This document shows positions 8,018-16,092 of a stretch of 64,000 nucleotides of DNA, one piece after another (position 1 is the stretch's first letter; each line of letters begins with the position of its first letter). Origin of the DNA: Methylotenera_A sp044228245. GTDB taxonomy: Bacteria > Pseudomonadota > Gammaproteobacteria > Burkholderiales > Methylophilaceae. The stretch covers positions 186,001 to 250,000 of the forward strand of contig JBGAVG010000001.1 of the NCBI GenBank assembly GCA_044228245.1, given 5' to 3'. The notes under the pieces are model-generated. The model worked only from the letters and a program-made list of their open reading frames with translations, searched no databases and was not told the origin of the DNA. Made by a program: the position numbers and the translations under genes.

Positions 8018-9307
8018 GTGGCATTAATCAACCCTGAAAAGCTTGCAAAAATCAAAAATCTGGCACGTCACCCCGCGCTTGACAAGCCCATGAACGCCTA
8101 TGCCAGACAAGAGTACGCCACACCTTTGTTTGTGCTGCGCGAAACGCTGGCTGCCTTTGTGCGCCACAATATATTCGGCATCTCCGCGTCTTTATCTTTT
8201 TATGCGCTATTCGCGCTGATCCCTCTGGTGCTACTGATTTTCTTTCTATTGAGCCACCTGGTGTTTTCATCTGATTACACTATCGTCAAACTGGCCATTC
8301 TCATGGGAAACCTGGTGCCTGAGTTCAGCAGCAAGATAATGGTAGAGGTCTACAGTGCTACACAAACCAAAGCCGCCTGGGGCGTGCTGGGCTTGCTTGT
8401 ATTGCTGTGGACAATCACCCCGCTTGCAAGCGCCATGCGCTCGGCCTTTTATACCATTGCCTCCAAGGTGGAAGTGCCATCCTTTTTCAAACGCAAACTC
8501 GAAGATGTGATTTCAGTGCTGGGCATTCTGCTCCTGTTTTTTCTGTTTACTTCAGCCGGCTTTGTGATTGAAAGCAGCATCCGCTTTCTGGCGGCGCATT
8601 TAGCGGCCTCGCAACTCAATCTCATCGGCACGCTTGGTACCCTGCTGCTGACCACCTTATTAATTGCTATATTTTACAAAGTCTTTTTTCCGCTGCGCAT
8701 CGCCTTTGTACACTTGCTGTTAGGCGCTTTCCTGACGGCCCTGCTGTGGCTCATCATGCGACCCGCCTTTGGCCTGTTTTTATCGATCAATCCAAATTAT
8801 GGCGCCATGTTTGGCGGCATGAAAACCATGTTTGTCTCGATTACCTGGCTGTATCTCAACTTTGCGGTATTTTTGCTGGGCACTGAACTGATCAGCACCT
8901 TGCGTAAAAAAGATGTGCTTCTGCTTAAAGGCTTGTTTGATGACGCGCCCAACAAAGCCAACTATATCGAAGCGCTCATGAGCCGCTATGGGATTGTGCT
9001 GCGGCGTGGCGAGTATATATTTGAGCGCGGAAATACCGAACGCAATCTGTATTATCTGGTAGACGGCACGGTGCACCTGACCAGCGGTGATAAAATCCTC
9101 CGCGAATTGAACAGCAACGATTATTTTGGCGAAATGGCGATATTGACTCAAAAACCCACCACTGCCGATGCGGTGGTAGCCTCGGACGAAGCACGCATCA
9201 TCGTGATTTATGCAGAGAATATCGACACCCTGCTGGCCGATGAGCCTAAAGTGGCAATGCGGCTTTTAAAACATATGGCAAGCAGATTGCAAAACAGTTA
9301 CAGTTAA
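8018..9307 (+). CDS. YihY/BrkB-family membrane protein fused to a cyclic-nucleotide-binding-like domain
   Basis: 429 residues. Residues about 35-290 form a six-helix YihY (formerly RNase BN) membrane domain. Residues about 320-429 look like a Crp-type cNMP-binding beta-roll, with RRGEYIFERGN and the phosphate-cassette-like FGEMAIL. The cassette arginine that normally binds the cyclic phosphate seems absent (KPTTADAV), so the domain may sense something else or be structural. The start is GTG. YihY proteins are usually near 280-300 residues, so the C-terminal addition is real. Function is unknown. It is followed closely by the TPR gene. Confidence 0.8.
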   Translation: MALINPEKLAKIKNLARHPALDKPMNAYARQEYATPLFVLRETLAAFVRHNIFGISASLSFYALFALIPLVLLIFFLLSHLVFSSDYTIVKLAILMGNLVPEFSSKIMVEVYSATQTKAAWGVLGLLVLLWTITPLASAMRSAFYTIASKVEVPSFFKRKLEDVISVLGILLLFFLFTSAGFVIESSIRFLAAHLAASQLNLIGTLGTLLLTTLLIAIFYKVFFPLRIAFVHLLLGAFLTALLWLIMRPAFGLFLSINPNYGAMFGGMKTMFVSITWLYLNFAVFLLGTELISTLRKKDVLLLKGLFDDAPNKANYIEALMSRYGIVLRRGEYIFERGNTERNLYYLVDGTVHLTSGDKILRELNSNDYFGEMAILTQKPTTADAVVASDEARIIVIYAENIDTLLADEPKVAMRLLKHMASRLQNSYS

Positions 9308-9332
9308 TATTAATTCAAGGGCAATAATTAAT

Positions 9333-10853
9333 ATGGCAAACCCGTTATCCCAACCCAGCCAGGCTGAGGTACAAACCCTAATCAATGCGCTTAATAATGG
9401 CCAGCTTGCGCAGGCTGAACATCTGGCGAAGAACCTGATCAGCAAGCATCCTGACACCTTTATTCTGCACCATGTACTGAGCTTGGCATTAGATGGCCAG
9501 CAGAAATACGCCGAAGCAGTTACAAGCTATCGCAATGCGCTCAAACTGCAACCTAATACGCCTGACCTGCTGTTTAATTTAGGTATCGCCCTCAGCAATT
9601 TAAACAGGTTTGATGAGGCCGAAACGGCCTATCGGCAGGCGATCCGGCTAAACCCGAACTTTTTCGAGGCTTACGGCAATTTGGGCACTGTGCTGCAACG
9701 ACAAGGCAAACTGGGTGAGGCCATCACCTGTTATCAGCATGGTTTAAAAATCAACCCGCAGGATGCGCGCGGCTACTTTAATTTGGGCACGGCGCTGCGG
9801 GATGAAGGTTTGCTGGATGACGCCGTTGCCAGCTACCAGCAGGCGATCCGGCTATTTCCCAATTACACCGATGCCTACAACAACCTGGGTGAAACACTGC
9901 GCGACCGGGGCGATATGGATGACGCCGTCAGAAACTACCAGGTGGCATTAACGCTCAACCCCAACCACCCTGGCGCCAATTACAACATGGGTGAATTTTT
10001 ATACCTCGCCCAGCGCTTTGATGAGGCGGTGGCTTATTTTGAGCGCTCGCAACTGGATGACTGGCAGGCGCGCAGCATGTATTGCCTTTATAAAGCCGAG
10101 CGCTTTGATGACTTCAAAACCAATCTTGATGAAATCGTCCGCACCACGCGCCATACCGCGCCGTTTATGGCTACGCTGGCCACGCATTATGCCATTAACT
10201 TTGGCGTGGATGACCCATACAATTTTTGCAAGAATGGCTTTGATTTTGTTTACCAAAACAGCATTTCAGAACTAGCCGAGCCCGATAGCCCGCTACTCAG
10301 GCAGTTGCTGCATGATATTGAACACACCGACATCGCAGAGCGCGTGCAAGGCATGCTTTACAATGGCAAGCAATCTGCCGGCAATCTGTTCAAACGGCCA
10401 GAGCCCTCATTCCGCAGACTGGGCGAACTGGTAAAGCAGGAATTTGTGAATTACAAAAACCGTTTCGCAGATGCAGATTGCGAGCTGATCAGATCCTTTC
10501 CTAAAGAGCTCGAATTCACCAGCTCGTGGTATGTCAGGATCCGGCGCGGCGGCTATGTGGACAGACACATCCATGAAGTCGGCTGGATCAGCGGTGCGGT
10601 TTACCTTGCACTCCCCACGGATAAAAAAGACCCTACCGAAGGATGTTTTGAGTATGGCACGCACGGAGACAATTATCCGAAAAAACACGACAACTTTCCT
10701 GTCGGCATTGCAACGCCTAAGGTGGGAGATATTGTGCTATTTCCGTCTTCCCTCTTTCACCGCACCATCCCGTTCAGCTCCGACGAGATACGCATTTGCA
10801 TCGCATTCGACCTGAAGCCGGATGGTGATATTTTTATCAGATCAAATTACTAA
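9333..10853 (+). CDS. TPR protein with C-terminal 2OG-Fe(II) oxygenase-like domain
   Basis: 506 residues. The first 290 or so form about seven tetratricopeptide repeats with the usual PNxxxAYxNLG rhythm. The last 135 residues (HIHEVGWISGAVYL, then FPSSLFHRTIPF and RICIAFD) match the putative 2OG-Fe(II) oxygenase family often attached to TPR arrays, with His residues positioned as metal ligands. The likely job is hydroxylation of a partner held by the TPRs, but no substrate can be named. It lies 25 bases after the YihY-fusion gene and may be co-transcribed with it. Confidence 0.72.
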   Translation: MANPLSQPSQAEVQTLINALNNGQLAQAEHLAKNLISKHPDTFILHHVLSLALDGQQKYAEAVTSYRNALKLQPNTPDLLFNLGIALSNLNRFDEAETAYRQAIRLNPNFFEAYGNLGTVLQRQGKLGEAITCYQHGLKINPQDARGYFNLGTALRDEGLLDDAVASYQQAIRLFPNYTDAYNNLGETLRDRGDMDDAVRNYQVALTLNPNHPGANYNMGEFLYLAQRFDEAVAYFERSQLDDWQARSMYCLYKAERFDDFKTNLDEIVRTTRHTAPFMATLATHYAINFGVDDPYNFCKNGFDFVYQNSISELAEPDSPLLRQLLHDIEHTDIAERVQGMLYNGKQSAGNLFKRPEPSFRRLGELVKQEFVNYKNRFADADCELIRSFPKELEFTSSWYVRIRRGGYVDRHIHEVGWISGAVYLALPTDKKDPTEGCFEYGTHGDNYPKKHDNFPVGIATPKVGDIVLFPSSLFHRTIPFSSDEIRICIAFDLKPDGDIFIRSNY

Positions 10854-11134
10854 ACTTTTCCTTACAACACGCTGTAAATGTGTCAAAATTATCCACTTAG
10901 TTGACGAAAATTTGCAACAATCAAATTTCAACTTTAACAACAAAACGTTCAACTAAAAAATAAGTCACACAGCATATTATTTAACAAGGTCACTTAGTGG
11001 TTGATTTTATTAAATAATTTTATCTTTTGTGTGCTTTATTTTTTATCTCACCAATTTTTTTTGAAATTGGCTTAAACATTGCTTTATATAGTGCTAATAA
11101 GCCGTAAATGAGCTTATACCAGAGGAAAACACCC

Positions 11135-12205
11135 ATGACGGATGCTGAATTATTCGACAACTGCTCGGTGCTGATTGTAGACGACCAGTCTACCAGCCGG
11201 ACGATACTTACGCATGTCGTAAAAAGTATCAACGCTAAAATCAAGGTGATTGAAAAAACCAACCCTGAAGAAGCATTGGAATGGGCAACCGAACACACGG
11301 CCAATTTAGTGTTTGTAGATTATGTAATGCCGGAAATGAATGGTATCGATTTTGCGCGCTTGCTTAAAACGTTACCGCATTATGAATCTGTACCCGTCAT
11401 TATGATTACGATTAAAAAAGATGCTGAAACCCGTTACGCAGCACTGGATGCCGGCATTACTGATTTTTTAAGCAAACCTGTCGATATCTATGAATGCACG
11501 GCGCGCAGCAAAAATTTAATGACCATGCATCAGCAGCATATTGCCCTGCAAAACAGAAGCAATGTGTTTGAGGGCATGGTGAAATCGGCGACGGCTGAGA
11601 TTAGAGCCCGCGAAAAAGAGACCCTGATGCGACTGGCGCGCGCGGGTGAGTACAAAGATTATGACACTGCAATGCATTTGCAGCGCATGTCGCTTTACAG
11701 CCGAGCCATCGCTGACGCCATTGGCTTAAGTGAAGAAGAGGCCGAAGTGATTGAACTCGCAGCGCCCTTGCATGACATCGGCAAAATCGGTATTCCGGAT
11801 AGTGTTTTGCTTAAAAAGGATGCACTAAATGACCAGGAACAGAAACAGATGCGCAGGCATCCAATCATAGGATATGAAATTTTGCAGGATAGCCCATCAA
11901 AATATTTACAGAAAGGCAGCGAAATCGCGTTAGCCCATCATGAGCGCTTTGATGGAAGCGGCTACCCTTACGCCCTTAAAGGCCATGACATCCCGCTCTC
12001 TGCCCGCATTGTGGCGATTGCAGATGTATTTGATGCGCTTACCAGCATCCGCCCCTACAAAGCTGCCTGGAGCATCGATAAGGCGCTTGAATATATCAGC
12101 GAAGAGAGTGGCAAGCATTTTGACCCTGCGCTGGTTACGGCCATGCTTTCGTTGCGGAATGTGCTGGACAAAATCTGCAGAGAACACGCAATGGCTATCC
12201 ACTAG
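11135..12205 (+). CDS. rpfG: RpfG-like response regulator with HD-GYP c-di-GMP phosphodiesterase domain
   Basis: 356 residues: an N-terminal receiver (acid pocket DD, phospho-acceptor Asp62 in LVFVDYVMP, Lys in SKPVD), then an HD-GYP domain with His213-Asp214 and GYP at 276-278. HD-GYP proteins hydrolyse c-di-GMP. In Xanthomonas, RpfG is the output regulator of the DSF system paired with RpfC, and here an RpfC-like kinase is two genes downstream. The start at 11135 is preferred over 11108 because AGAGGA precedes it at good spacing. It is the first gene of a three-gene run with short gaps. Confidence 0.88.
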   Translation: MTDAELFDNCSVLIVDDQSTSRTILTHVVKSINAKIKVIEKTNPEEALEWATEHTANLVFVDYVMPEMNGIDFARLLKTLPHYESVPVIMITIKKDAETRYAALDAGITDFLSKPVDIYECTARSKNLMTMHQQHIALQNRSNVFEGMVKSATAEIRAREKETLMRLARAGEYKDYDTAMHLQRMSLYSRAIADAIGLSEEEAEVIELAAPLHDIGKIGIPDSVLLKKDALNDQEQKQMRRHPIIGYEILQDSPSKYLQKGSEIALAHHERFDGSGYPYALKGHDIPLSARIVAIADVFDALTSIRPYKAAWSIDKALEYISEESGKHFDPALVTAMLSLRNVLDKICREHAMAIH

Positions 12206-12220
12206 CGCCAAGCAAACACC

Positions 12221-12664
12221 ATGACAAAAGTTAGCAACATACGAAGCGCACCAAAGTTTAGACAAACTGTCTTGCTGATCGATGATCAGCCAACTGTATT
12301 GGATATTCACACGGCGATTTTAAAATCCCTCAAAATGGATCTTAAGATTGTCACCATGACCGACCCGGTTGAAGCGCTCGCCTGGCTGCAGAACAAACAG
12401 GTGGATTTGATCATTACGGATTTTCGCATGCACCACATGGACGGCATGCAATTTGTGCAGTCGCTTAAAAATACAGACAATGTACAGACCCATGCCATTG
12501 TTGTTGTGACTGTGTTAAAAGACCAAGCCACACACCAAGAGCTGATTTCTGCAGGCGCCTCGGCCTGCCTGACCAAGCCTGTACAAACACAGGAGCTAGC
12601 AAAAATTGCTAAAACCCTGCTGGAACAAAGCAAAAAGTACTACGGCTTAGGGCTCATTAATTAG
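12221..12664 (+). CDS. Stand-alone receiver-domain protein
   Basis: 147 residues containing one CheY-like receiver: acid pair LLIDDQ near residue 21, phospho-acceptor Asp67 in IITDFRM, conserved Thr in VVVTVLK and Lys in LTKPV. It has no output domain. It lies 15 bases after the RpfG-like gene and 9 bases before the RpfC-like gene, the position held in Xanthomonas by the unrelated small membrane protein RpfH. It may act as a phosphate sink or a second target of the kinase; this is inference. Confidence 0.82.
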   Translation: MTKVSNIRSAPKFRQTVLLIDDQPTVLDIHTAILKSLKMDLKIVTMTDPVEALAWLQNKQVDLIITDFRMHHMDGMQFVQSLKNTDNVQTHAIVVVTVLKDQATHQELISAGASACLTKPVQTQELAKIAKTLLEQSKKYYGLGLIN

Positions 12665-12673
12665 GCGAAACAT

Positions 12674-14890
12674 ATGTTGAACTTATTTAAAAAATGGTAC
12701 CAAGATGCAGCCAGTCACTGCGACCCGCTGGAGCTAGAACAAGCCACAACCAGACTGGTGATCGGCACGATATTCACTTTATATTTGCTCAGCAATTTTG
12801 CTACCGACAAAGTCATTCCTCATGGAGAGATGATCGGTTTCTATTGCCTTATGGTTTTTGATGTTTTTACGATCATGCTGCTGACTTCAGTAAGCATGGC
12901 CAAACAAAAATCGCCGATTAGACGGCTGCTAGGCAACTGGCTTGACGTTATCGGCACCTCGACATTTTTATCTCTGGCTGGTGACGTCGGTGTTGTATTG
13001 ATTGGCGTCTATTTGTGGGTCACTTTTGGCAATGGCTTTCGTTTCGGCAAAAGGTATCTATACCATTCGCAAATTATCAGTATTCTAGGCTTTCTAGTTG
13101 CCACCCAGGTTAACCCATTTTGGATGGACCACAAGTCTATCGTTTACGGTTTTTTGATTATCCTGATTGCTTTACCGCTTTATGTGGCCAAGCTGATTGA
13201 AAGAATGCATGAAGCCACACATAAGGCTGAAATAGAGCGCCAGAAAGCTGCGGAAGCCAGCCTGGCCAAAACACAATTCGTTGCCAATATGAGCCACGAA
13301 ATCCGCACCCCGCTCAATGGCATTATCGGCATCAGCACTTTATTTAAAACCACACCGCTCAATGCAGACCAGAAGGATCTGCTTAAATCCCTGGAGAGTT
13401 CATCCAAACTACTGCTTTCATTGCTCAACAACGTGCTGGATTTTACCAAGATCGAAGAGCGTAAATTCACTGTTGAGAATGTCCCTTTCTCACCTGAAGA
13501 AGCCGTACATGATTCGTTGGAAATTTTCCGTTCCCAAGCCAATAGCAAAGGCATTCAGTTGGGTGCCAGCGTTTCAAATGCACTGGGCACCCTGAAAGGC
13601 GATGCTTTCGTATTGCGCCAAGTGTTGGCCAATTTGCTGGGTAATGCCATCAAGTTTACCCAGGAAGGCAGCGTCACAATATCGGCCACCGTACTACAGG
13701 AAGATGCAGAGAAATCAAGCGTACGTTTTGAAGTGGCGGATACCGGCATCGGCATCCCTGCTGACAAGCAACATAAAGTTTTTGAAAGCTTTACCCAGGC
13801 CGATTCATCAACCACTCGAAAATTTGGCGGCAGCGGCTTAGGGCTGACGATTGCCAAGCACATGGTCGAAGAAATGGGCGGGGCGCTTAACTTTCAAAGT
13901 ACCGAGGGTGTAGGAAGCCGCTTCTGGTTCGACCTGAGCTTGGAAAGAGTCATGGCCGAAGAAGTCAGCCCTGTTGAACCTGCAATAGAAACGCCTGCCA
14001 TTGCTGTAATAGCGCCCATCTCTAAAGCCGGCAAAAATACCAAAGCGCTGGATATATTGGTATGTGAAGATGAAAGCACCAACCAGAAAATCATCACCCG
14101 CCTGCTCTCGCTGCCTGGTCATCACGTCGAGATTGTTAACAATGGCGATGAAATGCTAAATGCGCTTGAGCAGCGAAAATTCGATCTTGTCATTACCGAC
14201 CTCAATATGGCGGGAATGAGTGGTACGGATGCGCTGAAAATCTACAGATTTACCCAGCCGGACGACAAAGCCACGCGCTTTATTTTATTTACCGCAGACG
14301 CTACATTAACGGCCAGAGAAGCAGCCAGCGATGCCGGTTTTGACGCTTTCCTGACCAAGCCTATCGATGCTGCAACATTGTTCAATACGATCGAGCGCAT
14401 CCTCAACCTTGCTCCGAACACTGCCGCGCAGTGGATGAACAATGCGCTGAATAACCCGGTCAACATAGAGTCCGATCTTGAGGCAGACAATACGGAATTA
14501 GATCTGCACACCCTAAAAGAACTTGAGAAAATCGGCGCTGGCGATGAATTGTTCATGCACCGCTTGCTGAGAAATTTCCTGGCTGATTCCCTGAAGCTGA
14601 TCTATAAGATCGAAGCCGCTGCCAAACAGAAACACTTCGGCGAACTGCACGATTACTGCCACGCCTTAAAAGGAAACAGCCTGAGTGTGGGCGCTACCCA
14701 GCTTGCGACAACCACCGAAATGATTGGCAGGCTGAATGCATCAATACCTTCGAAACAAGCATTAGAAATGCTTGATAATTTGAATAGCGACTTTTCTAAA
14801 CTCACCCTTGCGGTAGAGGATTATCTCCGGCGTCCCGCACAGGAAAGTCCAAAACCAACGATGGTACCGGCCAAAGAGCTTAAAGTTTAG
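12674..14890 (+). CDS. rpfC: RpfC-like hybrid sensor histidine kinase (DSF receptor)
   Basis: 738 residues with the full RpfC layout: about five membrane helices (residues 25-175), a histidine phosphotransfer dimer domain (His208 in NMSHEIRTP), an ATPase domain (DTGIGIP, GGSGLGL), a receiver (Asp509 in VITDLNM) and a C-terminal Hpt domain (His663 in CHALKGNS). In Xanthomonas the membrane input senses the cis-2-unsaturated fatty acid DSF and drives RpfG. Its 3' end overlaps the convergent rpfF-like gene by 4 bases, matching the convergent rpfC/rpfF arrangement of the classic locus. Confidence 0.88.
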   Translation: MLNLFKKWYQDAASHCDPLELEQATTRLVIGTIFTLYLLSNFATDKVIPHGEMIGFYCLMVFDVFTIMLLTSVSMAKQKSPIRRLLGNWLDVIGTSTFLSLAGDVGVVLIGVYLWVTFGNGFRFGKRYLYHSQIISILGFLVATQVNPFWMDHKSIVYGFLIILIALPLYVAKLIERMHEATHKAEIERQKAAEASLAKTQFVANMSHEIRTPLNGIIGISTLFKTTPLNADQKDLLKSLESSSKLLLSLLNNVLDFTKIEERKFTVENVPFSPEEAVHDSLEIFRSQANSKGIQLGASVSNALGTLKGDAFVLRQVLANLLGNAIKFTQEGSVTISATVLQEDAEKSSVRFEVADTGIGIPADKQHKVFESFTQADSSTTRKFGGSGLGLTIAKHMVEEMGGALNFQSTEGVGSRFWFDLSLERVMAEEVSPVEPAIETPAIAVIAPISKAGKNTKALDILVCEDESTNQKIITRLLSLPGHHVEIVNNGDEMLNALEQRKFDLVITDLNMAGMSGTDALKIYRFTQPDDKATRFILFTADATLTAREAASDAGFDAFLTKPIDAATLFNTIERILNLAPNTAAQWMNNALNNPVNIESDLEADNTELDLHTLKELEKIGAGDELFMHRLLRNFLADSLKLIYKIEAAAKQKHFGELHDYCHALKGNSLSVGATQLATTTEMIGRLNASIPSKQALEMLDNLNSDFSKLTLAVEDYLRRPAQESPKPTMVPAKELKV

Positions 14891-15786
14891 GCAGATTGTT
14901 TCTCGCCGATATGCGTAACGTCTGTGCCGACTTTCGAGTTCTGTGCACGTACTAAACGCTCCATCACTTTCAGATTGCGCTCGTCCAGGCGAAGCGCCGC
15001 ATCTACCCAAATCTCGGTAATATCGTAAAGCTCTTCAATGGTGAGCGGATTCACACGCTGTTTTGCACGGTTAATCGCCTGGAAAGAATTGAGTGAACGA
15101 TGATGCTTTTTAATCCAGTTATTGAGCGCATATTCCCCTTGTCCATCTTCTGCCAGCACATCCACCACGCCCAATTGATAAAGCTCTTCACCGGTATAGA
15201 TTTTGCCGGAACGCACCATTTTTTCTGCTGCAGGCATACCGATTTTGCGTGACAAAAAGCTCAATGCCCCCATGCCGGGGAACAAATTAAACAGCACTTC
15301 TGGCAAGCCCATTACTGCGCTCTTTTCTGCCACCATGACATGCGCAGCCAGCGCCGCCTCAAAGCCACCACCCATTGCCTGTCCCTGTACCAATGAAATC
15401 GTAGTCACAGGTGCTTGCATATTATAAAAAGTCCACACATTATTGACACACAACTTGGCATAGCTTAATAAATGGTCGCGCGCCTTAGCACGAATTAGTT
15501 CCCCAAACACAGACAAATCACCGCCCAGGTTGAATATGCCCGGCACATCGGAAGCTAGCACCAGATAATGCGCCTGATTCAATTTCCCATTTGCAATCAC
15601 CTCGCCTTGCATTCTTTCCAGCGTGGATTGGCTTTGATGTAGCTCTGACATGCAAGTTTTATTAAAACATGGCCTAGGTTCGGGATTCATGTAATAAGTC
15701 ATCACCCCAAACTCTTCTTCAAAACGTGTTCTTACTTGGGTAAGTGTTGCATTATTCGTTAGCTGAAAATCTACTACGGTATTCAT
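14887..15786 (-). CDS. rpfF: RpfF-like DSF synthase (crotonase family)
   Basis: A cytoplasmic enzyme of 299 residues in the enoyl-CoA hydratase fold. RpfF converts acyl-ACP to cis-2-unsaturated fatty acid signals by combined dehydratase and thioesterase activity. The two catalytic glutamates known from Xanthomonas RpfF (141 and 161) correspond here to Glu143 (GGGFEAAL) and Glu163 (LPEVLF), with the same 20-residue spacing. FNLGGDL near residue 85 is also typical of RpfF and not of ordinary hydratases. AGGAG precedes the ATG by 6 bases. It is convergent with the RpfC-like gene and divergent from a FadL-type channel gene. Confidence 0.87.
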   Translation of the reverse strand: MNTVVDFQLTNNATLTQVRTRFEEEFGVMTYYMNPEPRPCFNKTCMSELHQSQSTLERMQGEVIANGKLNQAHYLVLASDVPGIFNLGGDLSVFGELIRAKARDHLLSYAKLCVNNVWTFYNMQAPVTTISLVQGQAMGGGFEAALAAHVMVAEKSAVMGLPEVLFNLFPGMGALSFLSRKIGMPAAEKMVRSGKIYTGEELYQLGVVDVLAEDGQGEYALNNWIKKHHRSLNSFQAINRAKQRVNPLTIEELYDITEIWVDAALRLDERNLKVMERLVRAQNSKVGTDVTHIGEKQSA

Positions 15787-16092
15787 GCTATTCTCCTAGT
15801 AAAGTTATTATCCGTTAGTCTAAACAACCATTCTTTTTATTGAATTCAAATCATATAGTTATTATGAAATAAACCTATACAGCTAAAACTATAGGCTTAA
15901 TAATTAATTGCCTCAAGAAGATAATTTTGAAAAAATATTTCTTTTCAGGTAGATTGTTGGCATATAGCAACAATTATTTTTGAAAAGATATTTTTCATTT
16001 CAAATAAATCACTCTAACAACATTTTCTAACTCATTGATGTAATATTCATTTATATAAAAAAATATAATCCAACCTCAGGGAAGCGTGTGCC
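15787..16092. promoter_or_regulatory. rpfF/fadL divergent intergenic region with three palindromes
   Basis: A 306-bp, very AT-rich spacer between divergent starts. It holds TGAAAA-N8-TTTTCA at 15928-15947, ATTGTTG-N8-CAACAAT at 15953-15974 and TGAAAA-N5-TTTTCA at 15981-15997. The centres of the outer two lie about 26 bases on either side of the centre of the middle one. They look like operators, but the binding protein is unknown. Confidence 0.45.

Noticed and set aside
15786..16092. Small gene in the rpfF/fadL spacer
   Set aside because: No frame with a ribosome site and plausible composition; the open frames are short and very AT-rich.
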